64,000 nt of DNA from positions 61,510,910-61,574,909 of the forward strand of contig OZ024826.1 in the NCBI GenBank assembly GCA_964016985.1, written 5' to 3'. Below are positions 23,967-34,109 of this stretch, one piece after another. The notes beneath the pieces were generated by a model. The model searched no databases and had not been told where the DNA came from. It saw only the letters and a list, made by a program, of their open reading frames with translations. Position numbers and translations under genes: made by a program. Source of the stretch: Anodontia alba (lineage: Eukaryota > Mollusca > Bivalvia > Lucinida > Lucinidae). Within the stretch, counting starts at the first letter, position 1. Each line of letters begins with the position of its first letter.

Positions 23967-23999
23967 CGCCTAAATTTGCCTGTATATATCTAGACTGCT

Positions 24000-24560
24000 C
24001 CACATGACCTCGTAGAACGAGGACTGTAGAAAACCAATTTTTATCAAGGCAAATACACCCTTGTAATCCAGATCACTCGAGCGCTTGCTAATCCAAGCCT
24101 TTGCTTCAGGTCTATAAATAGACAGGCTTCCCTGATTACATTTATTTTTTTGTAGCCGACATTTTTTTTTTTTTTTTAATTTTAAAAAGAAACAAGTCTT
24201 GATAGTTCATGAAAATCCTCTGCAGCAGACGATTCACATGAAAATATCAAGACTTTTCTTTGAAAAAAGAATCAAACTGTCGTCTGCTGCAGTTGTGATT
24301 GGCGATTTAAGGGTGAGTGACTTAACTGATGATAAATTATGACAATCTAATCTGTGTAACGACTGAAAATGTTATAGCTATTGTTTAAATCATCAACCTG
24401 TAAACATACTTGTGTATTAAACACTATGCCTGTGCATAATTATTACACATACAACATAGGATGTTTGTTTAAAAAACAAACAAACAAACGCTGAGCGATG
24501 GTATTCTTTCTGCTATTCTATAAATAAACAGGGAGATTTCGATACACATTTGTTTACAGC
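24000..24560. other. Intergenic or upstream stretch with one hairpin
   Basis: An imperfect hairpin lies at about 24188-24300: ACAAGTCTTGATA against TATCAAGACTTTTCTTTG, and GCAGCAGACGATTC against TCGTCTGCTGC. CTATAAATAG at 24110-24119 resembles a TATA box, but no transcript start can be shown. Confidence 0.4.
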
Positions 24561-24565
24561 ATGAC

Positions 24566-24928
24566 GTGTTGTTATCGGCCAATGCCAGCGGCGGAATAAA
24601 ACACGTGACTAACGGTTCACTACAGTCGTCAATTTTTACGATAGTAATTTGTCGAACTGTGAAGCAGTCTAATATATATCCTGATTGCGAAATTTATCAA
24701 TCGATCAAACCTGTTTTCCCGCGAAGTTCAACTAAATTCATAGTAAAGAAAATGACAGAACCAGTAGTTTCTGAGATCAATCGAATTAAAACAGGAATGT
24801 ACGTGATACTCATGCATCGCCACGATAAGTATTTCACTTTCTTTCATTCCGTCATTACTGCCAGCCGGTCGTACAACATGTCGTATACGACCAGTACCCG
24901 AGCGAAAGGAGCTCGCCAATTTTTGTAG
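24566..24928 (+). CDS. Unassigned 120-codon ORF, possible first exon
   Basis: Open from 24566 to a TAG at 24926-24928. It is not a repeat translation and lies in a patch richer in CpG than its surroundings. An internal ATG at 24751 has an AAA-rich context (AGAAAATGACAG) and would give MTEPVVSEINRIKTGMYVIL followed by a basic, Ser/Thr-rich tail. The end TTTTTGTAGGTAAAC contains a plausible splice donor. It could be a leader exon for a gene to the right; the first DCTD coding exon has a splice acceptor and needs an upstream exon somewhere. I recognise no domain and no homologue; chance is possible. Confidence 0.22.
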   Translation: MLLSANASGGIKHVTNGSLQSSIFTIVICRTVKQSNIYPDCEIYQSIKPVFPRSSTKFIVKKMTEPVVSEINRIKTGMYVILMHRHDKYFTFFHSVITASRSYNMSYTTSTRAKGARQFL

Positions 24929-25083
24929 GTAAACAGTCACTATTCTTTATCAGAATGTCTTAGAGGTGACGCATCAATTGACATACATTCACCACGGCCA
25001 GTGGAATTACGGACAGCTCGCCCCAAAGAGAACTCACCCCGACAACTCGACCCACATAAAACGCCCAAACGGCCCAAGACAAC

Positions 25084-26337
25084 GGAATCGAGACAGTTCC
25101 CCGACAAGACAGTTCCCCGACAAGACAGTTCCCCGACATGGTTTTTGGAGACAGTTCCCCGACAGGTTTGAAGACATTTCCCCGACACTTTTTGAAGACA
25201 GTTCCCTGACACTTGTTCAGTCAAATGACCTGTGACTGATAATTATAACTAGTAATTATGGGTTCACCGATGTTTTTGAAGACAGTTCACCGACAGATGT
25301 TTTACATGCATTTATACACCTGATACAAAAGCAAAAGAAATACGTGCGAGTCTATGAGAATATCATAAAAGTTTATTATTTTTGCACCGGAGTGTATAAG
25401 CTTGTAGTTAGGAAATGTTTTCATATGTTCATAAATTGTATCGTTTTATCTCGGTGATGATATATAATAATAATGATCCATGTCAGAAATTAACTTTTTT
25501 CGCAAGTAGCAAGTAGTTGCTACCTGGTCTGATATTAGGTAGCAAAATGCATCACATGGCAGCAAAATGTGTTGCTCCCATGTCATGGCTTAAACCTTCA
25601 AACGCTAAGCATATTTAGCAGACAGCATTTTCAAAGTATTTTTCTTATTTCAGCAAAAATGAGGCTTGACATTACATGTGAATTTTCTGCTTGGGAGACA
25701 AGTCACATGAAATGTCGTCTAATTTGCACAAGGCTTTCACAACACTTAAATTTGATAGTGTTCGGGGCACTTTACCAGGTAGCAACTTTTTGCTACCAAC
25801 AGTTTGACCAGGTAGCAAACTGAATTTTCAGGCAGAAAATTTGCTACTTGCTACTGTTAATTTCGAACCCTGCATGTCGTGAGAAAATCTGCTAATTGCA
25901 TGTACGAACAACAAAGGCGCAAATCAGTCTGCGCATCCACACAGTCTGACCAGCACCGTTTTTATTGGCTGCTTGGATAGTATAATTATTTAAGGCTGAA
26001 CTATATTTATGGATAACGTACGTGACTTCATTTTCAATCCCCTTTTTATTGCGAAATAAAGATTCCAGCTGTTTTATAGTCCTGACATCACGCTACTAAG
26101 TCGAATCCTGGGAGAGAAAAGGTCCCCCTCAATCACAGGCACAAATAATCCAATCACAATCAATCACTTACTTATAATTATCCTTAATTACCCATAATTA
26201 CCAATTATAATTATCAGTTATCTATAGGTCATTTGACTTTGAACAAAAGTGTCGGGGAACTGTCTTCAAATCTGTCGGGCAACTGTCTCCAAAAGCCGTG
26301 TCTGGGAACTGTCTTGTCTGGGAACTGTCTTGTTCCC
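25084..26337. mobile_element. Minisatellite-armed inverted-repeat transposon, 8-bp TSD
   Basis: AAGACAAC repeats directly on both sides (25076-25083 and 26338-26345), and the extended flanks join cleanly. The ends are GGAATCGAGACAGTTCCCC and the complement of GGGAACAAGACAGTTCCC. Arms of about 180 bp consist of ACAGTTCCCCGACA-type units followed by a unique inverted part (AAATGACCT, then AATTATAACTAGTAATTATG). The middle (25270-26160) has no recognisable gene; 25500-25870 contains diverged foldback-MITE-like sequence (GGTAGCAAAATG/TTTTTGCTACC). It is the same type of element as 10220-11913 and 19352-23970. Confidence 0.8.
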
Positions 26338-26379
26338 AAGACAACGCCCCAAACTTGACAATTTGCCACTCAAGTATCG

Positions 26380-27420
26380 ATAAAAGTAGCCCCGCCTCCT
26401 CCTCCCGTTTTTCAAGTGCCTATACGCCTACACAGCCATGTACCTTGCTCTCAATGCCCAGACAGACTCAGAGATTCTCCAGAAAGACCTTGAGAAACTC
26501 GAAATATGGGGAAAACTCTGGGATATGAGTTTTAATCCCTCAAAGTGCCAGGTCATTTATGTGACCCAACGTAAAAAACCCTTTCAGACTGACTATCGTC
26601 TTCATGGCTGTTTATTAGAAAGTGTACCTTCTGCTAAATACTTAGGGGTCACCATTTCAGAAGACCTCAGATGGACAGACCACATTAATAACATCAGTAA
26701 AAAGGCAAACCAGACTCTAGGCTATATAAAGCGCAATATTCGGGTCCACAACTGGGACCTGAAAGCCACTGCATACAAAACTCTTGTCCGCCTACAGTTA
26801 GAATATGCTTCTACTGTGTGGTCCTCCTACACCGCTTCAGACTCCTACAAACTTGAATCAATCCAGTGAAGGGCCGCTAGATGGGTAACCAGACTACGGA
26901 TATACATCTAGCGTCTCTGCTATGCTTCAGGATCTCAGCTGGCGCACCCTTGACCAACGATGCATTGACAGTTGGCTGGTCCTTCTATATAAGGTCACAT
27001 ATGACCTTGTTGCGATACCTGCTGCCGACTACCAGGTCCGAAACACCTGTCCTGCTACAAGAATTCATTCTCTTGCATACAGACAGATCTCGACTCTGAA
27101 AGACTACTACAAGTTCACGTTCTTTCCCCGCACTGTCATCCACTGAAATGCCCTACCAGCCCACATACCTGTCCTCCCTACCCTGGCACAGTTTAATACA
27201 GCTGTCTGCCAGGTTGTCCATTCACCACCTTAGATACAAGAAACTGTTTTTATCTTTTAACGATATTAACACTCTTGATCGCACTGTACAAACTCATTTC
27301 ACCTACTTTTCTTTCCCCCCTTTTATTCAACTAACCCCCTTTAGCACTTGGTTTTACCGGAACCCCATCTGAAGTCCTCTTCGGAGGTTAAGGTGTTATG
27401 GCAGATAGTTTAAACTGGGT
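26380..27420 (+). pseudogene. Non-LTR retrotransposon ORF2, RT palm-to-C-terminus, 5'-truncated
   Basis: The + strand reads TAMYLALNAQTDSEILQKDL just after the position of the FADD palm motif, which is scrambled here. MSFNPSKCQVIYVTQRKK follows, then SAKYLGVTISEDLRWTDHI, then GYIKRNIRVHNWDLKATAYK and LVRLQLEYASTVWSSY. After a stop at 26867-26869 and a frameshift it continues as MLQDLSWRTLDQRC, then KFTFFPRTVIHWNALPAHI, and a 3' UTR with an AAAATGAAAAAATAAAATAA tail. This is a Jockey/CR1-like (Nimb-type) reverse transcriptase thumb and tail, distinct from the minus-strand family at 14-18 kb. The 5' end is missing, as is usual for aborted reverse transcription. Confidence 0.9.
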
Positions 27421-27560
27421 AAAATGAAAAAATAAAATAAAAATGCACAGCAACAGTATCATGATTATTACATTAGTCGACCAATTATCCTCAATAGCAA
27501 GTTATATTAAATTGCTTTGGTGTGGTATCAGTTAATCTTCAAAGGAAACTTAAATGACAG

Positions 27561-27634
<74 letters not shown>
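27561..27634. repeat. (TCTA)n(TCTG)n microsatellite
   Basis: A TCTA tetranucleotide run passes into a TCTG/TGTC run. Confidence 0.97.
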
Positions 27635-27636
<2 letters not shown>

Positions 27637-27902
27637 CTCCTGAACTCAGAGCCTAATTTTTACAAAAAGCACCAGATCTGTATGTGAGCTCTTAAGCTAC
27701 TGAGCTAACATGAACGAATGATTGAATTTTTAACATAAATAAATAGATAAATAAATGATAATGTCTTTAATCCCTTTAAGACTTTCAAACATGACATTAG
27801 AGCTTGAAACACAGTCTTTACTAAGCGGCAAGCGCAGGTATTTTATTGACCTGATATGATTAAAGTCTTTGTTTCATGTGCAGTTTTCCATAGTATCCAA
27901 TT

Positions 27903-29960
27903 ATTATGCCCCCAACTTCGAAGAAGTTGGTGGGGCATATTGCTTCTGGGACGTTTGTGCGGGCATGCGTCTGCCCGGTACGCTTCTTGATGCATAGCAT
28001 AACTTCCGAACCATGCATGCTAGGGTTTTGAAATTTCATGAATGGATTCTTCATGAAAAAATAGCTGACACATGTATTTTATCGCATGTGCTTGTAGCAG
28101 GGTGCGATATAGGCGTCCGATTTTCCGTCCGTCCATCTGTCAGTCAGTCCGTCCGTCTGTCAACATTTATGTCGACGTTCGACATTTATGTCAAAGTTAG
28201 TATTCTAATCAACTACAAGACTAAACAACCATCAAACCTTGCATGAAACATCTCCCTGATCTCCTGACTTTGCGACATAGGCGTCCGCTTTTCCATATGT
28301 CTGTCCATTTGTCCGTCCGTCTGTCAACATTTATGTCAAAGTTAGTATTTTAATCAACTACAAGACTAAACAACCATCAAACCTTGCATGAAACATCTCC
28401 CTGACCTCCCGACTTTACGACATAGGTGCCCACTTTTCCATTCGTCTGTCTGTTCGTCTGTCCGTCTGTTAACAGTTCTGTTATGTCGAAGTTTGACATT
28501 TATGTCAAAGTTAGTATTCTAATCAACTACAAGACTAAACAACCATCAAACCTTGTATGAAACATCTCCCTGGCCTCCTGACTTTGCGACATAGGTGCCC
28601 GCTTTTCCATTCGTCTGTCCGTTCGTCCGTCCTTCTGTCTGTTAACAGTTCTGTTATGTCGAAGTTCGACATTTACGTCAAAGTTAGTATTCTAATCAAC
28701 TACAATTCTACAACAACCATCATACCTTGCATGACACATCTCCCTGACCTCCTGACTTGGCAGGTATGTTGACCCAGTGACCTTGACCTATATTTTGCGC
28801 TCCCTTGACTTTGACACAATTTACGTTGACGTTCCAGATCTTCTCAACTATAAGGCGTACAACTACCAAACCTTGCATAGTGCTTCTCCTAGATGTACTG
28901 ACTTGGCAGGTACCTTGACTTGGTGACCTTGACCTATATTTTGCGCTCCAGTGACTTTGACATATTTTGCGTCGACAGTTCGATATCTCCTCAACTATAA
29001 GGCCTACAACCATCAAACCTTGCAAAGTGCTTCTTCTCAATGTACTGACTTGGCAGATACCTTGACCTGGTGACCTTGACCTATATTTTGGCTGCAGTGA
29101 CTTTGACATAATTTACGTCAAAGTTCCAGATCTCCTCAAGTGTAAGACCTCTAGCCACCAAACCTTGCATAGTGCTTCTCCTAGATGTACTGACTCGGCA
29201 GGTATCTTGACCCTGTGACCTTGACCTATATTTTGCGCTCCAGTGCCTTTATCACATTTTACGTCAACGTTCAATATCTCCTCAACTATAAGGCCTACAA
29301 CCAACAAACCTTGCATAGTGCTTCTCCTCAATGTATGGACGCTGCAGGTACCTTGACTGGGTGACCTTGACCTATATTTCACGCTCCATTGACTTTTACA
29401 CCTTTTACGTCACCCTTCCATATGTCCTCAACTGTAAGGCCTTCAACCACCAAACCTTATATAGCACTTCTTCTAGATGTACTGACTGGGCAGGTACCTT
29501 GACCTGGTGACCTTGACCTATATTGTGCACTCCAGTGACTTTGACACATTTTATGTTGATGTTAGGTATCTCCTCAAATATAAGACCTACAACCACTAAA
29601 CCTTGCATAGTGCTTCACCTCATTGCACTAGCTTGGCAGGTACCTTGACCCAGTGACCTTGACCTATATTTAACACATTTTACGTTGATGTTTGATAACT
29701 CCTCAGCTATAAGGCCTACAACCACCATACCTTGCATTATGCTTCTCCTTGATGTACTGAATTAGCAGGTACGTTTGTACCTTGACCCGTGACCTTGACC
29801 TATATTTCATGCTCCAGTGACTTTTACACATTTTATGTCAATGTTCCATTATTATTGGGCTGTATGATACTAAAAGTCAGTGCTGAAGATATAGCCATTA
29901 GAGGGAATGGGACTGGCCTGGAATATATGTGCCCCACTAGGCACTTTGTCTACATTTTTT
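27903..29960 (+). repeat. Modular Helitron-like tandem array (two core types)
   Basis: The head hairpin is TGCCCCCAACTTCGAAGAAG with its partner TTGGTGGGGCA (27906-27938). A GTCCGTCC-rich block follows, then about four units of roughly 160 bp with TCAACTACAAGACTAAACAA (28090-28735), then about eight units of about 146 bp with GTGACCTTGACCTATATTTT (28735-29830). The tail has stem-loop GTGCCCCACTAGGCAC and TTTGTCTAC near 29930-29960, closely matching the end of the 58.9-61.2 kb array. Minus-strand ORFs here only translate the repeat. Confidence 0.8.
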
Positions 29961-30119
29961 TCAACCCAGTTTTCCGACTAAGCACTGCTAAGAATGAAAT
30001 AAACTTATTTAATAATCACGTTCTGATTGTGGCTCCTGTGACTTTTGCCCCAGCAGGTGCGATGACGCCTTCCGCGGAATTCTTGTTTCCCCATCAGGGT
30101 TGTGCTCCTTTCCTGAGTT

Positions 30120-30345
30120 ACGGCCCTTTGAAAAAATATGGATGAAATCTTGTCAGCAAAATATCTCAAAAGCTATTGAAGCTAGAGCCTTGAAACCTTG
30201 TGAATAGATTGGTATTGATGAAATTTGAGGAGTAGGTTGGTAGCGATGAGTAGATGACCTGATTAACTTTTGAATAAATTCTGAAAAGTACTTCTTGAGT
30301 TATGGCCCCCTATGTCATTTTGGGCATTTTTACATTGCACACTTT
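30120..30345 (+). repeat. Repeat fragment related to the 6.3-7.0 kb array
   Basis: Shares GGCCCTTTGAAAAAATATGG, AGCAAAATATCTCAAAAGCT and GATGACCTGATTAACTTTTG with the array at 6.3-7.0 kb and with 57545-57680. It ends at the LINE insertion near 30355. Confidence 0.75.
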
Positions 30346-30355
30346 TTGATGCATA

Positions 30356-31105
30356 GCCTTATCACGAGAGTTTCGCTCTGGGGTCCCCTGGGAGGACCTC
30401 TATGCCGATGACCTTGTTATCATCGCTGAATCACTTGAGGAATGTGTCAGGAAGCTCCTGACTTGGAAAGAAGCAATGGAGAAGAAAGGACTGAGAGTAA
30501 ATGCAGGAAAGACAAAGATCATGATCTGTGGTATGGGACTGGACCTCCTGCAGAGTTCAGGCAAATTTCCATGCGCCGTCTGTCACACTGGAGTGGGCAG
30601 CAACAGCATCTTCTGCAATGGCTGCAAGCTCTGGGTGCACAAGAAATGCAGTGGGCTCAAGCGCTTTAAAAAGGACCCTGACTACAGATGTACACGGTGC
30701 CAGGGAACTGCACGCCCCTTGGATGGCAGACCACAGAAGGAAGTCCAGGTCAGACCTGACAAGCTTGAGGTGGTAGCTTCCTTATGCTACCTAGGAGACA
30801 TGCTCTCAGCAGCAGGTGGCAGTGAACTCTCAACCACAACACGTGTGAAAACTGCCTGGAAGAAGTTCTCTCTTCACGCCACCTCTCTTTCAAAACATGT
30901 GGCCGTGTGTACAGCGCAATGCTCCATGCCAGCGAGACTTGGCCATTGACAAAGCTAAACCTCCAGTGTCTGCAGCGAAATGACAGGGCAATGATCAGAC
31001 AGATCTGCAATGTCAGGCCGCAAGACATTGTCACCACCAGGTCCACCAGGTCCAATGAGCTACTTGTGCGGCTTGGTATTGAGGATCTGGACCTCTTTCT
31101 GAACC
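30356..31105 (+). pseudogene. LINE ORF2 with internal PHD finger (copy 1)
   Basis: The + strand reads ALSREFRSGVPWEDLYADDL with the RT palm motif YADD (30401-30412), then LEECVRKLLTWKEAMEKKGL and KTKIMICG. A complete PHD-type finger follows: CAVC, CNGC, HKKC, CTRC (30572-30700; ligand order C4-H-C3). After the finger the protein returns to LINE sequence: DKLEVVASLCYLGDMLSAAG, then NDRAMIRQICNVRPQDIV. Relative to copy 2 it has lost 19 bp after AAGAAGTTC and 15 bp after GTACAGC, each between short direct repeats (TTC, AGC). The 19-bp loss breaks the frame and produces a stop. It is 5'-truncated upstream of the palm and its C-terminus is cut near 31100. The two copies are almost identical elsewhere, so the family was active recently. 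Confidence 0.9.
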
Positions 31106-31885
31106 AAAAGGCCAGTTGACTCGAACCTGGGTAGGAAGCTTTGGGGTGACTTGTAGATTAAAAATAGCTAAAATTGTTCTAATCGGAAATCCAAGATAGC
31201 TGCGAAGGCGGCCATCTTTAAAATTTATTTATCGCTTCTTCTCCTGAACCGAAAGGTCAGTTGACTCGAAAATTGGTAGGAAGCATAGGGGTGACTGGTA
31301 GATCAAAAATAGCTAAAATTGTTCCATTCGGAAATCCAAGATGGCCGCCATGGTGGCCATCTTGAAAATCTATTTATTGCTTCTTCTCCTGAACCGAAAG
31401 GCCAGTTGACTTGAAACTTGGTAAGACTCATCAAGGTGACTTGTAGATCAAAAATAGCTAAAATCATTCTGATCAGAAAAACAAGTTGGCTGCCACAGTT
31501 TTGAAAATCTGTTTTGAACTCCTGAATAGAAAAGCCCATTGACTCGAAATTTGATAGGAAGTATCGGGGTGACTTGTAGATCAAAAATAGCGAAAATCAT
31601 TCTAATCAGAAATCCAAGAATGTTGCCCTAGCAGCCATATTGAAAATCTATTTTGAACTTTCGCTCCTGAACCAAAAGGGCAATTGACTCAAAATTCATT
31701 GGAAGTATAGAGGTGACTTGTAGATCTACAGTAGCTAAAATCATTCTGATTGGAAATCCAAGCTGGCAGCCATCTTGAAAATCAGTCAATATTGAATTTC
31801 TTCTCTTGAACCAAAAGGCCAATTGACTCAAACTTGTCTGGTAATCCGGTGAGCGATACATGGCCATCTTGGCCCTCTTGTTTGA
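31105..31885 (+). repeat. Modular tandem array (AACCNAAAGGCCAGTTGACT)
   Basis: About five to six units of roughly 130-150 bp containing GGCCAGTTGACTCGAAAC, GGGGTGACTTGTAGATCAAA and AATCCAAGATGGC. It ends with GGTGAGCGATACATGGCCA and TCTTGGCCCTCTTGTTT, the same tail as the 48.3-50.3 kb array, and then directly abuts the DCTD exon copy. Confidence 0.8.
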
Positions 31886-31955
31886 GATTCTGTTTTTGAG
31901 AAATGGCAAAAAAAGCGAGATGGTTACATAGAGTGGAGCAACTATTTTATGGCTT
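31882..31955 (+). pseudogene. DCTD: Broken genomic duplicate of the first DCTD coding exon
   Basis: TTTGAGATTCTGTTTTTGAG and AAATGGCAAAAAAAGCGAGA match 33974 onward, where the real exon has TTTCAGAGAAATGGCAAAAA. Because the copy includes the intron side of the acceptor, it is a genomic duplicate rather than a processed copy. An extra A in the lysine codons shifts the frame at once, and CAG of the acceptor reads TGAG. Similarity ends after GGCTTTTGCC, before the donor, so it cannot act as an exon. It is preceded directly by the tail of the tandem array at 31105-31885, which suggests that the duplicate was moved or broken by that insertion. Confidence 0.85.
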
Positions 31956-32031
31956 TTGCCGAGCATTGCTCCATCACATTTCTAGTTCCAGTGTATACCA
32001 CAGGGATACAGGTCATGGATGTTTTTTTTAA

Positions 32032-33268
32032 TGCCCCTGCCATTTTCAATGGGGGGTGTGGGGGGGCATATAGTATCACAGCTGTCCGTACGTACGTCTG
32101 TCCGTCCCGTCCGTCCGTCCTGTACGTAACACAAATGGTTTCCATGCAATATATTTTGAAAAGATTAGTGTATTGGATTGAAATTTTATACATAGGTATA
32201 TAATCATAAAATGTAGGTCAAGTTCGATTTAGGGTAAAATCCACCAATTATTTTGGGAGTTATGGCCCTTTTCATCTTTGAAAAATTTTTAACTTTGAAA
32301 AATGGTTTCCGTTCAATATCTTTTGAAAAGATTACTGTATTGGATTCAAACTTTATACACAGGTATATAATCATAAAATGTAGGTCAAGTTTGATTTAAG
32401 GTAAAATCCACCAATTATTTTGAAATTACTTTGAAAAATGGTTTCCGTTCCGTAACTTTTGAAAATATTAGTGTATTGGATTCATGTTTTATACACGAGC
32501 ATATAATTATAGAATACAGGTCAAGTACGATTTAGGGTAAAATCCTCCAATTATTTTTCGAGTTATGGCCCTTTTTCAACGTTGAAAAATGGTTTCGGTT
32601 TGATATCTTTTGAAAAGATCAATGTATTGGATTCAAATTTTATACACAGGTATATAATCATAAAATGGAAGTCAAGTTCGATTTAGGGTAAAATCCACCA
32701 ATTATTTTGTGAGTTATAGCCCTTTTTCAACTTTGAAAAATGGTTTCTGTTCCATAACTTTTGAAAAGATTAGTGAATTGGATTCATATTTTATACACAA
32801 GCACATAATTGTAAAATGTAGGTCATGTTCGATTTAGGGTAAAATCCACCAAATATTTTTTGGAGTTATGGCCCTTTTTTAACATTGAAAAATATTTTCC
32901 GTTTGATATCTTTTGAAAACATTAGTGTATTGGACTCATATTTAATACACAGGTATATAATCATAAAATAGAGGATAAATTCTATTTAGGGTAAAATCAA
33001 CCCATTATTATGGGAGTTATGGCCCTTTCTCCCCTTCAAAAACTGTTTTCCTTTCGATTTTTTTTTAAAAAAGATTGGTGTATTGGAATCATATTTTATA
33101 CACAGGTACATAATCATAAAATATAGGTCAAGTTCGATTTAGGGTAAAATCTGCCAATTATTATGAGAGTTATGGCCTTTTTTTCAAGTTCATTTTTTGC
33201 AAAATGCCTGGGTATGGGTGAGGATGGCCCTGGGCGGGGTCATCTGTGTCATACTGACACATTTCTAG
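32032..33268 (+). repeat. Modular array with Helitron-type 3' terminus
   Basis: The head is TGCCCCTGCCATTTTCAATG with GGGGGGGCA, then CGTCCGTCCGTCC (32098-32120). About seven to eight units of roughly 145 bp contain GTTTCCGTTCAATATCTTTT, TTATACACAGGTATATAATC and GATTTAGGGTAAAATCCACC. The end has a perfect stem-loop GTGTCA-TAC-TGACAC (33246-33260) followed by ATTTCTAG. A stem-loop a few bases before CTAG is the classic Helitron 3' signature (family knowledge). No Rep/helicase is present, so it would be nonautonomous. Confidence 0.75.
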
Positions 33269-33284
33269 TTTTTTTTGTTTTTTT

Positions 33285-33875
33285 TTTTATTTAAACTCAT
33301 ATACGAAATAGTACCTTCAGGGTAATTGTATGATTGACCAGGGAAGAAAGTAACATCGACACCAAACGATACCCTTACCTATTTTGCATGCCAGATTCTA
33401 ACAAGATCAAAGATATCGTTTCAAAACATTATCCCCATCTATTTACTAGACACCTTAGTTTTCCTTATTCCCCGGAATTGCATATTTTCTTTGTGCCGGA
33501 AGTACTGATTTGATTTACGTTATAGTTTTGATTCCAATCAAAAATACATCCTGCACTGGGAAACACCCACTTCCTGAATGCAAATTTATTTTTGGGCAGA
33601 GCATAAGTTGCGGACTTGCTGGAACTGAAGAAATGAAAAATGTAATTGTTGAAAAACGTCTCAATTATATATATATTTCTAAGCGATTCCAGGGATTTTG
33701 CGTGTTACATAGGAAAACTAGGGTGTCTTGGGGATGTGTTTTGAAACAATGTGTTTGATTGTATTAGAATTTGGCATGCAAAGTAGGTCGGTATCATTCA
33801 GTGTCAATATTACTTTCCTCCCTGGTCAATCATACAACTACCCTGCAGTTACTATTTCGCATATTTCTGCTTTAA
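33285..33875. mobile_element. Nonautonomous inverted-repeat element, about 590 bp
   Basis: The left arm (ACGAAATAGTACCTTCAGGG, TAATTGTATGATTGACCAGG, GAAAGTAA, ATACC) returns as its reverse complement at 33795-33865. The arms extend to about 100 bp, and the outermost parts are T/A runs. It lies 115 bp upstream of the first DCTD coding exon. No transposase; class unknown. Confidence 0.75.
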
Positions 33876-33989
33876 TCAAAAACAAAAAAAAATAAAAAAA
33901 AAAATGCCCATGACCCGTGTCCCTGTGGTATATAATATATACCAGTGGTATTATGCTCTGCCATCCTTTCATTTGAGATTCTGTTTCAG

Positions 33990-34089
33990 AGAAATGGCAA
34001 AAAAGCGAGATGATTACTTAGAATGGAGTGACTATTTTATGGCTATTGCCTTTTTATCAGCCCAGCGTAGCAAAGACCCCAGAACGCAG
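33990..34089 (+). CDS. DCTD: dCMP deaminase, first coding exon
   Basis: Deoxycytidylate deaminase converts dCMP to dUMP, feeding thymidylate synthesis; it is a zinc-dependent, allosterically regulated cytosolic enzyme. The exon follows a clear acceptor (CTGTTTCAG, AG at 33988-33989), starts AGAA, and opens at the ATG of 33994. The 32 codons read [11 protein letters not shown], then [18 protein letters not shown], then RTQ, which is the conserved N-terminal helix of animal DCTD. The exon ends CAG at 34089 with donor GTAATT, phase 0. The leading AGAA means a 5' untranslated exon lies upstream, not identified. The zinc-binding HAE and PCxxC motifs belong to later exons beyond the window. A broken copy of this exon lies at 31882-31955. 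Confidence 0.93.
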
Positions 34090-34109
34090 GTAATTCATAG
34101 TTCTTCCCC

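Larger units (their letters stand above)
19352..23970. mobile_element. 4.6-kb inverted-repeat transposon with tandem-repeat arms, 8-bp TSD
   Basis: TAAATTTG flanks both ends (19344-19351 and 23971-23978). The terminal inverted repeats are GGCGCATGCTAATCTACGG and its complement. The left arm (about 19360-19605) is one unit in reverse orientation; the right arm (22386-23966) holds several forward units of about 190 bp containing CATAGACCTCCATGAATACC and TTAATTTGGTGTTTAAATTA. The inside holds an Ulp1-PHD coding relic (19606-19915), a SINE, a nested 2.0-kb element and a LINE end. The features suggest a Zisupton/KDZ-like DNA transposon; the superfamily name is inference. Confidence 0.75.
31980..33950. 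mobile_element. Inverted-repeat-bounded block enclosing a Helitron-like array and a MITE
   Basis: CCAGTGTATACCACAGGGAT and ACAGGTCATGGATG (31985-32020) recur as their reverse complement at 33905-33950 (CATGACCCGTGTCCCTGTGG, TATATACCAGTGG), each bordered inward by a T/A run. The block lies exactly between the two copies of the DCTD exon. It could be a TIR element with later insertions, or the by-product of an inverted duplication. Confidence 0.5.

Noticed and set aside
24104..24125. TATA box CTATAAATAG as the DCTD promoter
   Set aside because: One match in AT-rich DNA almost 10 kb from the coding exon; no supporting signal.
28720..29608. Minus-strand ORFs of 67-129 codons
   Set aside because: They are translations of the 146-bp tandem repeat; the peptide repeats in step with the DNA unit.
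30750..31055. 101-codon minus-strand ORF (also 34466-34801)
   Set aside because: Antisense shadow of the RT-PHD LINE; repeated at both copies for that reason.
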